Shown here piece by piece: positions 48,533 through 59,193 of a stretch of 64,000 nucleotides of DNA. The notes under the pieces are model-generated. The model searched no databases and had not been told where the DNA came from. It was given only the letters and a program-made list of their open reading frames with translations. Within the stretch, counting starts at the first letter, position 1. Each line of letters starts with the position of its first letter. Source of the DNA: Zeugodacus cucurbitae (Eukaryota > Arthropoda > Insecta > Diptera > Tephritidae); the NCBI RefSeq assembly GCF_028554725.1, contig NC_071671.1:55632501-55696500 (forward strand), read 5' to 3'. Both the position numbers and the translations under genes were made by a program.

Positions 48533-51500
48533 GTAATTAAGTGCAAAAAGAAAAATATTATTAAATTAAAAGTTAAAATAATTCATTGATTTATTCCAAA
48601 AAAATAGGCGAGAGTATTGTTTATATTGTGTGTGGCTTTGCTTTGCAATTTCGTCTTGACACAAGATTTCGAACCAGAACCATTGGAGCCGGAGATATAC
48701 CAAACGACTACATTAAAAACTACCACTGAGCTGCTGTCACCCATCACAACAACAACTAGTGTGCCCAGCACAGAGGCACCAACAATTGCAACAACAACAA
48801 CAAAAGAAACACCCATCGATACTACGCCGCCCACTGAAACAACGGAAGAGGATCTTCCAACCACTACGATTACTTTAATAGAGGAGACCATAACGCCAAC
48901 AACAACAGCAGCAACTACGACGCCGAAAGAGGAGCCTTCACCAACACCAACACCAACGTCAGAAGTAACGATTTTTGACTACCCAACAACAACGACTAGA
49001 ACGACCACCAGTACAACTACAACAACTCCCAGACCATTGCCATTTATTCCCTCTACAACAAACACTCTAACACCACAGATCCCCACCAGACAACCCGGTT
49101 ATCCTGTTTATCGCCCAGTGAAACCATGGATTCCATATACGCCACCCACTCAACCGCAGAAACCGACTTATCAGCAGAATCGCTGCTATTATCGCACGCA
49201 ACCGCATTGGCAATGGAAGTGTGGCTGTAAGTAGCAACAACAACAATATTTGCATATTTTCTTTTATATGTTTGAGTTTGTATGAGTTTGGCGATTATTC
49301 ACGGCGTTGAGTTATTACCCACATGAGTATGAAAATCCAAATATGGTCGATTTTGATAGTTTTTGGATTCTCAACGCTTTCTAAGATAGATAGATTTTTG
49401 TAAACCCAACAAAAAAACAGTGTCCTGAATCAATGAAGTAGCCAACGGAATAATAGTTAGTAGCAAACCTTTTACTGCAAATTAACTAGTCCGAAAATAA
49501 CTAGAACTACTCCAATTAAAATTTATTTAATTTTGAACAACAATAAGTACATAGAACTTCTCTAACATGAATCACCATAAACCACAAAAGAAGGTCGAGT
49601 TAGAGAGACTTCGAGTTACAGAAATTTTCATTAAAACAAAATTTTTCAAAAAGCTGTAAAATAGATATTTACCCACAGTTTTATTTATTTACTTCGCATT
49701 AAGTTTTATTTAAATACGTTAAAATATGTTTTCTGTAATTTTGTTTGTTGCAGTTTGCTATTATTGGCTCTTGACGTCTATGTCCCATTCCTTTGTTATA
49801 TGATTTATGCAATCCATAAGTATAATAACATATTTTTTGTTCTCGTCCGTACGATATAGAGGGACCCTTTTAAAATATGTTTCGATAGTAAAATTTTAAA
49901 TTTTGTATTACGTCTTGGTCGAAAAGATGGATTTATGAAAGGAGATTTGTATGAAATTTGACTTCTATTGTCAATTCAAGAGTTCGACTTATGGAGAACT
50001 TCGACTTAAGGTAGTTTGCGTTATGGGAGGAAATTTTTATGAAATTACAAAGTAGTTGGTAGGTAGCTTGAAACTAGTTCAACAAAGCTTGACACGTACT
50101 TATTACATGATTTCCATTGATTAAAAAATAGTTTAATTATTTTTAAAGAATATCCCATAACAAATTAATCAGACCCTAATGTGAATTTTTCTACCACATA
50201 TCCAAGAGTAAAAGCAAAGGTGTCTCAATATTAAAATGAAGCAACAACATGAATATATTTTAGAATATATTTTTTTATTATATAAATTAGGAAGGATAAT
50301 ATTCATACTAGAAGAAGTTCTGCCAAAAAAATTAAGGATAATCTTAGAGCAATTATTAATGTTTGAGCAAGAGAAATCAGTGATCCAAAGAACGCTATTA
50401 AATATCATGATTTGGAAAGATAAAGTCTAAATGACAGAAAATTAAAATCATTATGCATAAAGTAATAATTGGAAATGGATCGTTATCCTGCCTAAACTAA
50501 CGATACATACTAAATAGCAGAACAAAATTCGTGCACATTTTCGACAATTTTTTTTATAATATAGCTGATCAGGAAATCTAAGATTTGAAGTTATAGTAGA
50601 GCTTGGAATTTTTTCTTCTTTCAATATACTTTTCATTGAAGCAACAACGCTTGATATTATTTAATTTTATACTCTCGCAATTTATTTATTTAAATTTATT
50701 AATATAACAAACAATTTGACTCATATATTCGGCATATATATGGTATAAAGTCAAGTTTGAAAACCCTAATATTAAGTATATGGGAGATAAATGAAGTTAT
50801 GACCCGATTTCACTCATTGTTGGCACGGAGATATATTATTAGAAGAAACATATTCCCTCAAAATTTCTTCAAAATATCTGAGAGACTTAACTATAATATC
50901 GGTAAAAAATTTGTTAGAAGTACTGAGGTCCTCATATTCGATATATAGGGTCTTGAAAACTTATGGACCAATTTCGATTTTTGAAAGGCCGATGCCACTT
51001 CTCCAAACAAATTACATCCACATATGCCCCTTCATAGTGCAATCCTTCATACCGAATTTTACTCCAATAGCTTAACTTATGGCTGAGTTATAGCTTTTTT
51101 TATGTTTTCGGTTATTGCCATTTTGTGGGCGTGGCAGTGGTCCGATTACGCCCATCTTCTTAACCTTCTCATGGTGCCAAGAAATACGTCTTCCAAACTT
51201 TCATCAAAATATCTCATTTGTACTCAAGTTACAGCTTGCACGGACGGACGGACAGACAGACATCCGGATTTGAACTTCACTCGTCACCCTGATCATTTTG
51301 ATATATATAACCCTATATCTAACTCGTTTAGTTTTAGGACTTACAAACAACCGTTATGTGGACAAAACTATAATACTCTCGTAGCAACTTTGTTGCGAGA
51401 GTATAAAAATCGTTGTGCTTGATTCACTAATAATTGAAAATTTGCATAATATAAACTTTAAAGCGCTTTCTGCTCGAAGCCCATATTTATATATATCTTT

Positions 51501-53125
51501 ACATAATTCAAAGGAAGTAATTATAATGCTCAAGAACGACATATTAACAAACATATATCCCGGAACGGAATTGATGTTAGATTAGTTAGGTGTTAAAAAT
51601 ATTTATTTCCTAAATAAATAAAACAGCCACACCAAAAAAAAATTTTTCTGTAGGCCCTACTATGTGGGTCTTATGTTTTTGGTGTCCCTGAATCCGAATA
51701 CGAAGTCCTTTTAACCCCATCGGATCATTGTTTTGATATAACCCCAGAAAACAGATATGGCGGACAACGGTTTTAAACTTCATTGAATTCGGTAGAAATT
51801 CGCTTCTTGGGGGTTTTCGGGACCCCGAACGTATCCAGTGTCAGTTTTTCAAAATTCAAAATCGCGGATTCAATACGGCTACTTTTTAAAAAGTAAGGTC
51901 CAATACGTAATCCGCCACCCCAAGAACCCACGAGTAACGAGTTTCAAGCGAATACGCTGAATTTTTCAAAATAGCGTCCGCCATATTGGATCCGTCATTT
52001 TCAATTTAAAAAAACCGACACCTGATCTGATGGGATAAAATAGACCTCTGATTCTGATTCAGTTACCACAAAAACATATTGTCCACATAGTAAGACCCCC
52101 AGGTCATTTTTTTTTTGTGGCTGTGTATACGTTTTTTTTTTTGTATATAGGACAATAAGTAACAAAAACTACTTCCATATAAATTAAGATCAGTAAAAAA
52201 CAATTCTACGAATTCAGAGAATATCACTGGAAATCATAATAATTAATATTTTTACAATTAATAACAGCAACATATGTACATACATAATTTATTATGCATT
52301 TAATTGTCTACTGAAATACTATCACTTATACTGAACTCAATGTTTGTGAACTCATATTGCTTATCACTTGATATAATGTGTGGATGGAAGATAAAGTACT
52401 TCACAGGGGATTCTAAAGCATTATAATACTTCTTATGAACCAAAATTGTGTAAAATATAAATTTTTATGGGAACCAACAGAGAGAGAGAATTTTAAATAT
52501 AGAGTAAATGCAAAGGTTAATTAAAAGATTACAGCAATAATATTAGGATATGTATATCCTTAAATATTCCTTCATATTCTTGCTTTAATATTTTAATTTC
52601 AATTTGTCTCCTTTCTATGCTCAAAACGCTCTGAGACCCTATCAGATGTATGTAGCATAAGCAAGGTACCCACGAATTAAAGTAAAATGACTGGAGAACT
52701 GTCACATGTACATTTCTATACTCAATAGCATATTACATTCGCTCAATTAGTTCTAATTAAACACGCATTAGCGCTTTTACGATTAACATTACAGACGATT
52801 TTTGAACTATGCTATGACATATCGTGCTTCAATCATTTTACAACTCATATTACTTGCAATACAACAAACGGGATCATTAAATCAATTGTTAACCCTGGCA
52901 ATGGGTTAATACAGTTTAGTACAAATGAATTTTGAAATAATAATATTATATACACTTTACTTCTCTCACCCAACAGATTGGCAATATGTAACGCATGAAC
53001 ATTGCTATCGCTGCTGCTTTTACGCCGGTTGCACTGAAGTCAACCGCTATTACTGCCAGCAAACGCAACAACAAAAGTTCAATAAAAACACGAATACATA
53101 CAGCAATTATTGGTTGTACTATTGA
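48530..53125 (+). CDS. Secreted Thr-rich protein with Cys-rich C-terminus, 3 coding exons
   Basis: Joined CDS 48530-48532, 48608-49226, 52977-53125 gives 256 aa. Exon 1 contributes only ATG (good context TGAAATG, then GTAATT). Exon 2 follows AAATAG and starts ARVLFILCVALLCNFVLTQD, a signal peptide. Then come about 130 residues dominated by Thr with Pro, Ser and Glu, a likely O-glycosylated mucin-type region, and a Pro/Tyr-rich stretch. Exon 3 completes a tail with ten or so Cys (KCGCYWQYVTHEHCYRCCFY, then GCTEVNRYYC) and ends NYWLYY. The split codon T|AT makes Tyr. The Cys tail is not a chitin-binding or other domain I know. Poly(A) signals AATAAA at 53415-53420 and 53444-53449. Function unknown; an extracellular, mucus or cuticle-linked role is inference. 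Confidence 0.8.
48608..49226 (+). CDS. Thr-rich gene exon 2: signal peptide and Thr-rich region
   Basis: 206 codons plus one base, ending before GTAAGTAG. Without splicing the frame would stop six bases later, which is why the exon looks like a complete ORF ending KCGCK. The opposite-strand frame 48583-48891 is a shadow of the ACA/ACC repeats. Confidence 0.85.
49550..50005 (-). mobile_element. Pogo/Tigger-like element, decayed second copy
   Basis: Begins CATAGAACTTCTCTAAC after TA at 49548-49549. It shares the GTTAGAGAGACTTCGAGTTA stretch and the GATATAGAGGG...CGATAGTAAAATTTTAAA stretch with the element at 1231-1641, in the opposite orientation. The right end is degraded (TTCGACTTATGGAGAACTTC) and is given approximately. 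It sits in the intron of the Thr-rich gene. Confidence 0.6.
50669..51405 (-). mobile_element. Mini-me/DINE-like repeat, shorter copy
   Basis: Bounded by ATACTCTCGCAA at 50669 and TTGCGAGAGTATAAA at about 51391-51405. It holds five GRAC units (GTCY on the minus strand) at 51242-51261 next to ATCCGGATTTGAA, TGATCATTTTGATATATATA and GAACGAGTTAGATATAGGG-type sequence. It matches 59194-59520 inverted. The far hairpin end is missing. Confidence 0.7.
51242..51261 (-). repeat. (GTCY)5 tract inside the mini-me-like repeat
   Basis: GGAC x3 then AGAC x2 on the + strand. The same site in the 59 kb copy has nine units. Confidence 0.9.
51624..52123. mobile_element. 500-base terminal inverted repeat element
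   Basis: Left CAGCCACACCAAAAAAAAA and, inverted on the right, CAGCCACAAAAAAAAAA. A subterminal CTACTATGTGG also recurs inverted (CCACATAGTAAG). It is exactly 500 bases between the CAG/CTG ends. No ORF. Superfamily not identified. It sits in intron 2 of the Thr-rich gene. Confidence 0.65.
52977..53125 (+). CDS. Thr-rich gene exon 3: Cys-rich tail
   Basis: Acceptor CACCCAACAG. The frame continues with dense Cys and aromatic residues (WQYVTHEHCYRCCFYAGC) that extend the Cys pattern begun at the end of exon 2, then Gln/Asn-rich sequence to TGA at 53123-53125. Confidence 0.8.
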
Positions 53126-53414
53126 TGAGTGGAGCTGCATGGACCACATACAAAATATTTATGCGCCTGCAATTGTGGTGGTGAGACTGTAGTGATGCAC
53201 AGTGGAAATTGTGTGCGAATTGTAAGCACGTGGCACCTATTTAAGTATCGGGCATGTTTGTAGCTTTTGTGTATATACATTTTTTTTAAATTATTTTATA
53301 TGGGTTTTTACAATTTTATATGCAATATTGTGCAATATTTTTGTTATTTTTCATTATTTAATATTATGCATGCCTGTATTTGCTCGTCAGTATATCAGTT
53401 GTTGTATATACATA

Positions 53415-53449
53415 AATAAAATTGTATATGAATTATAGCTGAAAATAAA
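53415..53449 (+). terminator. Poly(A) signals of the Thr-rich gene
   Basis: AATAAA at 53415-53420 and at 53444-53449, about 290-320 bases past the stop. Confidence 0.5.
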
Positions 53450-53451
53450 AC

Positions 53452-53457
53452 TTTAAT
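53452..53457 (-). terminator. Possible poly(A) signal of the SMYD4 gene
   Basis: ATTAAA on the minus strand, about 125 bases past the stop. It sits within the + strand 3' end of the Thr-rich gene, so the two transcripts probably overlap at their tails. Confidence 0.3.
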
Positions 53458-53580
53458 AAATATTGAATGTCAACGATTACACAATCGCAAATTGTTGCAG
53501 TGCAACCAACTCGAATTTCATTACTAATTACAGCGTCACAGACAACAAACAATTAGCTACGGCATTACAATAACTACGCT

Positions 53581-56268
53581 TTAATTGAGATTATAGAAAT
53601 TACCCAAGTGCAGGAAGCAATCCTTTGCATGCTGTTGACATTGGCAAAAATCGGGGAAGGGCGGTGCCAACACCTCGTACATGATCTTTAGTAAATCAAT
53701 GAATTTATTCAGTGACTTTGAGTAATCGCCAGCTTCGTAGAGACGCTTGGCGGTGCGTGTCATCAATTCGGTATCCTAAAAATTAAAATAAATTTAATAA
53801 AAAGTGAAACAAAAGCCCTCAATGAAATCGTTAAACATTTATGCACGCGCACCTGCATCACTTTGAGGCCCTTCAAAATGTTTGTGCACTCGCCGCAAGT
53901 CACGCATTTAATCATGAAATCATTGCACGTTGCCGGCACCTCAATAATAGCGCCACACGGCTTGGGGCCGTCACAACGGAAACGTATGAGGTCGGTTGGC
54001 ATCTGTTCGAAGGTGGGCCAATTTTCCAAACACGGATCGCAAGTGCAATCGAACCAGTAAAGTTCTTTGAGTTGTGCCTGACGCTGCTCACGTCCTTCCT
54101 GCGTATAAATTGGACCATAATTCTCAGCAATTTGCAGCCCCGCCTCAATGGGACGTATGGTGTTCACATGTATGGTTGTGCCGCGGTAGTATCTAGGGTG
54201 CAAAAATAAAATAAAGTATTTTATATACATAAAATAACGGTATATAATACCCACCTAACCACACCCGGATCGCAGGAGTGATTGAAGAGCGCCAAAGTCG
54301 GATAGAGTCCACCACCAATGAATACCGTCTTCTCGTTGCCATCGCTCTTCTTCGCATGTAATTCGGCCACTTCGTGCGTATTGAATTGTATGAATTGTAG
54401 ATTGCGCAACATTATGCCGCCGATGATGTTCAAATCTTCAGCTTTAGGTGTTTCACCAAAGTAACCAGCTTCGGCGAGACACTTGGTTAGAAAGCGTGCC
54501 ATTAACGTGTGCTGGAAGATATTAGAGGCTGGTCGCGATTTTTCATGACGTTCCAGATGTGAGACACGTCTGTAGTCTTCGTGGGGTAGCCTGTGGTACA
54601 AAAAATAATTAGAATTAATAAGAGATTAGACCTTTTGGAGTGGCGAATCGATCAAACAACTGGTATAAATCAATTAACTGGTATAATTTTTTATTAAAAT
54701 TTTCGGGAACGGGTTCAAATAGTGGAATGAACAGGGCTAAGGGATTGCTGTGTCAGTTACCGAACTCTCTATTACAATTGAATGTTAAATCATAGTTTTT
54801 TAGGCCAAGGCTACAAGCAATCTCGACATATATATGTCGACAAAGGATTGAGAGATTTTATATAAAACGATTATGGCTTTATTCTAATATTTATATTTTC
54901 GCTAAAGTAATCATAGAGTATATGTATATAATAAGATCTTGTGAGTACTTACTTAATTATTTCATCAAGAGGTAAATCCTTTTCAATATCATCTTTAATT
55001 TTTAAGAAATACTCCAAAGGCTTATTGGCAAGAATACGCAAAGCCATATGACAATTTACTGAAGCGCCCGAACGCCAAATCGTAGGCAAGAGACCGCATT
55101 CGTACTTATGATAAGTGGAACTGGCTTTGGTTAAACACTCTTCGGAGCAGTAGAGCACATCAGCGCACTTTGGACAGGCGACTGGTATGGCGGTTCTGAA
55201 AAGAAGTGTTATAAAAGGTATGTTTAGAATTACCCAAAAGTTTTTTAATATTATCTAAATAAAATAAAAATTACCTAATAAAACAATTATCGCAATGTGT
55301 TTTCGAGAATTTCTCCAATAACACCGCTACAAATGGTTTCTCCACCAATATCTCCTCACCCACAGTAATGTCGGTGGCAGCACGTGCAAAACGACCCTCC
55401 GAGGGGTTCTGATCGAAGCGTACATTATCACTGAGAAACTCCTTCTCATCGGGTATTGCCATTGTCAATTTAGCCTCACCGAACTTCTGTTGTCTAGCCG
55501 CCTGTTTGGCAGTTTGAGGATCTCTTTCCAACATTTTAATCATCGTCATGGCATCCAGACTCAGCTTGCTGCGCCTATCCGAAGGCACTTTTGCATCATC
55601 CAAGGCGGTGATGCATTTTCTACAATTAAAGAGCGCATCAATATTTGATAACAGTTTTTTTGTTAAATAAAGGCATCTCACTTGAAGCAAGCTATGGTAT
55701 TGGGGTAGTCTTTCTTTACCATATAACAACGCGCTTGGCGTTCATATAGCTTGTAGATGAGATCCTTTGGATAACCCAGATCGATTGAGCGCTTAACATC
55801 AATGAGTGCCTCATCGAATTTCTCCATATGAAAGAGGGTGGCAGAGCGATTAGCCAAGATGATGGCGCGGTCACTTACTGAAAACGGAGATACAAAGGTA
55901 AATAAGATTTCAATTATAGAGTCATTCAAAGTTCTAAAGAAACACTCACCTTTATGCTCTGGCAATGCCATATAACTTTTTGTATAGAAAAGCATCGCCT
56001 CAAACCAATTTTTAGCCTTGAATGCCTGATTGCCCTTCTCCTTGAGTTGCGCTGCAGTGTCGGCATTTTTTCCAGCAAACTCCCGTTTCACCTGCAGTTG
56101 TCCGTCATTCTCACGTACACCGGGAAATTGTTCGACAAATGTCAGCCGCTCGTAATCGTTGCGACATGCAGCTATCTTACCAATCTGCACATCGAAAACG
56201 TCCGATTGCGAGTTTTTCAGGTTAAGATAGTAGTCGGGGAAGAAGCCGGTTTTCTCAACCAAAGACAT
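53581..56268 (-). CDS. Smyd4: SMYD4-type SET and MYND domain protein, 7 exons
   Basis: Minus-strand exons 56268-55950, 55877-55682, 55619-55275, 55195-54953, 54590-54255, 54192-53853, 53775-53581 join in frame to 657 aa, the usual size for fly SMYD4 relatives. TPR-like repeats lie at about 72-180 (KEKGNQAFKAKNWFEAMLFY, then ILANRSATLFHMEKFDEALI). A split SET domain surrounds a MYND zinc finger with ligands C281, C284, C294, C297, C303, C307, H316, C320. SET motif NHSC is at 471-474, ENYGP at 503-507, and the post-SET Cys cluster FDCTCDPC at 527-534. Likely a protein lysine methyltransferase, or a binding protein if inactive; SMYD4 acts in muscle in other animals (family knowledge). The ATG has good context (CACAATG). 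Which paralogue it is cannot be decided. Confidence 0.92.
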
Positions 56269-58102
56269 TGTGACTAAAGTATCTACTGATTACTACTTTC
56301 TGATAAAATTCTTAACAATTTATATATAAATATATTTATGGCAACTATTTTTAGTCTCTACAATATAAATTGTAGAACTTTTCTTTCACAAAACTGCAGC
56401 CAAACTGACAATGTGGAAAATCTGCCCATAACGTGGTGTTTCAGTATCTGTAGTCCAAATATATTTTTAGAATTCTTAAGAGTATTTTTTCGAACAGCAG
56501 AGTAAGATGATTATGCTCAGAGAAAGCTCTTCGCTATTTCTCTAGCTTAGCTCAAAAAGAATAGTAAAAATTGTTTTGTTTACAAACAAAAATAGCCATG
56601 GAAAGAAGATGAGGTGGGGTCATAATAGGAAGAATAAAGTTGTGGGGAGAAAATTCGAAAAATTACATGTGTATCTTTAGTTTTTTTTCCTCGAAACTAG
56701 TCGAAATGGACAAAACTTTCGTGGAGTTTTGAATGCCTTGGTTTTCTGTTCAAATCCCAACTAAATCAAAATCTAAAAAAAATTGTTTCCGGACAATTGT
56801 GTACTCTATAAATTCAAAACAAATGTCACACATGGGAAAATAGTTAGGTCTAATATTTAGCCAAACCCAAAGAGTCAATTTCTATACAAGCAACAGCGAT
56901 ATTGAAGATATAGAATGGTTCTTAAAAGCCTTAAGAGAAGGTCTGTAAGATATGATTTCAGATTTTTAACAATTCATTAGTCTAGATCGCTTTAACAATA
57001 ATAATAACAATAATTTTGGAATTTTGGAGTCTACTGGCCCATACCCAAAAAACGTGTATGTATTTTCATGGAAATGTAAGAACTGATGAATAAACCAATG
57101 ACGAGGTACCGTCTGCTGAATTTAAGTATATATACATACATATGTATTTGATAAAGGTTTCTTGAGCTAGCGACCATACTAAAGTTGAGACAAGGGTGAC
57201 AGTCTTATATCCATGTAGGCTTTTTCTTAAAAAAAAATGGGTTTCATTACCAAAAAAAAATTATCTTAGTATAAATTGGAACCGAGACTTGCCACCTAAT
57301 CTAGAGAACATATGTATATAACTTGATGCGATTTTGAAATAACATTCTTCGGTATTCAAGGCAAATTAATATTGAAGATGACCATGTCGGAACAGTAAGA
57401 TAGATCACGTTTATCAGAAATAAATGTGAGGTTATAATTACGAATACAAAATTTGAACGATCCCATCAACTTAATGTAAAATAATAACAACAGCGCACTC
57501 TGTTGTAGAATTTATGTAAATTTTACTGGCTCTGGCGACATCTAGCGCAAGCGACTGTTAGCGGAAAACCGAATGGTTGGAGTATACGAAAATGCCGTCC
57601 GGCCGGTTAAAAGTGTTGTAAACGCACCCATTTGCGGGCAAAGGGGCTTTTTTTTTGTTCAAGGGATTATTTAATATTTTTAATAAAAAAGGATTTATTA
57701 ATTAGAAATAATTTGAGAGAATATAGAATATGATAAAATATATTTAACATACCAGTCCTTAACTTTAATGTATAGTTTTGCTCCACACAATTACTGTATT
57801 CGAAGACACTATATTAAGCTCTTAGAACTTTTATGATTTATAACTCACACACGCATACACATATATCTCTGCATATATTGATGCTCACTTGAGGCACTAA
57901 CGTGACTCATATTTGACATTCAACTGCTAATAACAACAACTTAGAGGCTTTCAAAATGATTAAACTTCTTTCAGTTCTTGCGAAATTTCTATTTTAAGCC
58001 ACGGTAAGCGCAAACTTTTGGCGCCAACACACACACACGCCCACACAGCATATATTCTTCTCCACATGTCGCGTTGCTAATTTGGCGCTGCTAGCCCCAA
58101 GC
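56269..58102. other. Intergenic between the SMYD4 gene and tRNA-Thr
   Basis: The SMYD4 promoter should lie at its left end, where TATATATAAATT occurs near 56320. A GC-richer patch at 57530-57650 has no ORF. Otherwise AT-rich. Confidence 0.4.
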
Positions 58103-58174
58103 GCCTCTTTAGCTCAGTGGCAGAGCACTGGTCTTGTAAACCAGGGGTCGTGAGTTCAATCCTCACAGGAGGCA
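58103..58174 (+). tRNA. tRNA-Thr (anticodon TGT), copy 1
   Basis: 72 bases forming a full cloverleaf. Acceptor GCCTCTT pairs with AGGAGGC (one G-T pair), with A as discriminator. The anticodon loop CTTGTAA sits on stem CTGGT/ACCAG, anticodon at 58135-58137. A box TAGCTCAGTGG at 58110-58120; B box GTTCAATCC at 58154-58162. TTTTT at 58188-58192 is a Pol III stop. No intron. Confidence 0.97.
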
Positions 58175-58187
58175 AATATACCCATAA

Positions 58188-58192
58188 TTTTT
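58188..58192 (+). terminator. Pol III T5 terminator of tRNA-Thr copy 1
   Basis: TTTTT 14 bases after the tRNA end. Confidence 0.7.
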
Positions 58193-58836
58193 GATGGATA
58201 TTTTATGCAAATAATTAAAGTTTATGAAATTAAAGTGTTTATTTGCACAATAAAATGACCGATAAAGAGTTGAGAAGGTTCGTTGTACTTAAAGAAAAAA
58301 AGGTAAAAAATATAATACACAACTATTAACTGTTCTACTGAAATTCTAATTCTAATATTTATAAGTTAAAATTTAGAAATTTTTCAGCAAATTTTTTTAA
58401 CCAGAACATAGTCTATTTCAAAATATATGTTCACCCTTTATACGCATATATAGTATATGTATGTATGTACATATGTCTGTTTGCTACTGCCACTTTGATT
58501 TATGATTATTATTGCGCACGCATTTTAATATTTTTTCGCGATTTTTGCACAAACCCCTTTTTATAGTATTGTGTACCGAGCTCTTAACAACCCTTCTGCA
58601 TTACAACCAAATTAAGAATATAACTGCGAGGGGTTGCAAACATTTAGATTAATTATGCGCATTTTGACTTTCGAATAATAAATTGCAAATCTCGTTAATG
58701 AGACTATTATTTTGCAAAGGGTTTGGCGTTACTGGACAGATAAGAATCATAATGAAAAGTAAATAAATAATCTTAAAATTCTTGAATGTCAATATTTTCT
58801 GTTATGAAAATAAAAAAGTAAAGGCTTTAATCACCA

Positions 58837-58908
58837 TGCCTCCTGTGAGGATTGAACTCACGACCCCTGGTTTACAAGACCAGTGCTCTGCCACTGAGCT
58901 AAAGAGGC
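58837..58908 (-). tRNA. tRNA-Thr (anticodon TGT), copy 2
   Basis: Identical over all 72 bases to copy 1, on the opposite strand. Anticodon at 58874-58876. A T6 run downstream on the minus strand (A run at about 58813-58818) could terminate transcription. Flanks are unrelated to copy 1. Confidence 0.97.
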
Positions 58909-59193
58909 TCACATATTTTCACAAAATATTTTTTCTCAATATTATGAAATTTTAGCAAATAAAAGTGAAGCTTGGCATATAAATTTAGCAAATAAACGAA
59001 AAAACTAAAAAACTATTCGTCAAAATTAATTATGTTAATGAAAAAACATTTTTTGTACTGATAATGTCAGAAATATATGTATGTACCTTATGTAAGCATA
59101 AATAGCAGTGTTGAAGAAAAGTGAGGAGAAGTAAGACGTGTAGTTCCAAGTATAACTATTTCTCATGAGAGATTAGGTATCAAAAAATAATTA
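58909..59193. other. Spacer between tRNA-Thr copy 2 and the mini-me-like repeat
   Basis: AT-rich, nothing recognised. Confidence 0.5.

Larger units (their letters stand above)
49227..52976 (+). other. Intron 2 of the Thr-rich gene (3.75 kb)
   Basis: GT-AG. It is largely repeat-derived: pogo-like relic 49550-50005, mini-me-like repeat 50669-51405, and the 500-base inverted-repeat element 51624-52123. Open frames at 50236-50430 and 51102-51422 fall in this material. Confidence 0.75.

Noticed and set aside
48583..48891. Val/Ser-rich frame opposite the Thr-rich gene
   Set aside because: Antisense shadow of ACA/ACC codons.
53841..54209. 122-codon + strand frame
   Set aside because: Antisense shadow of SMYD4 exon 6.
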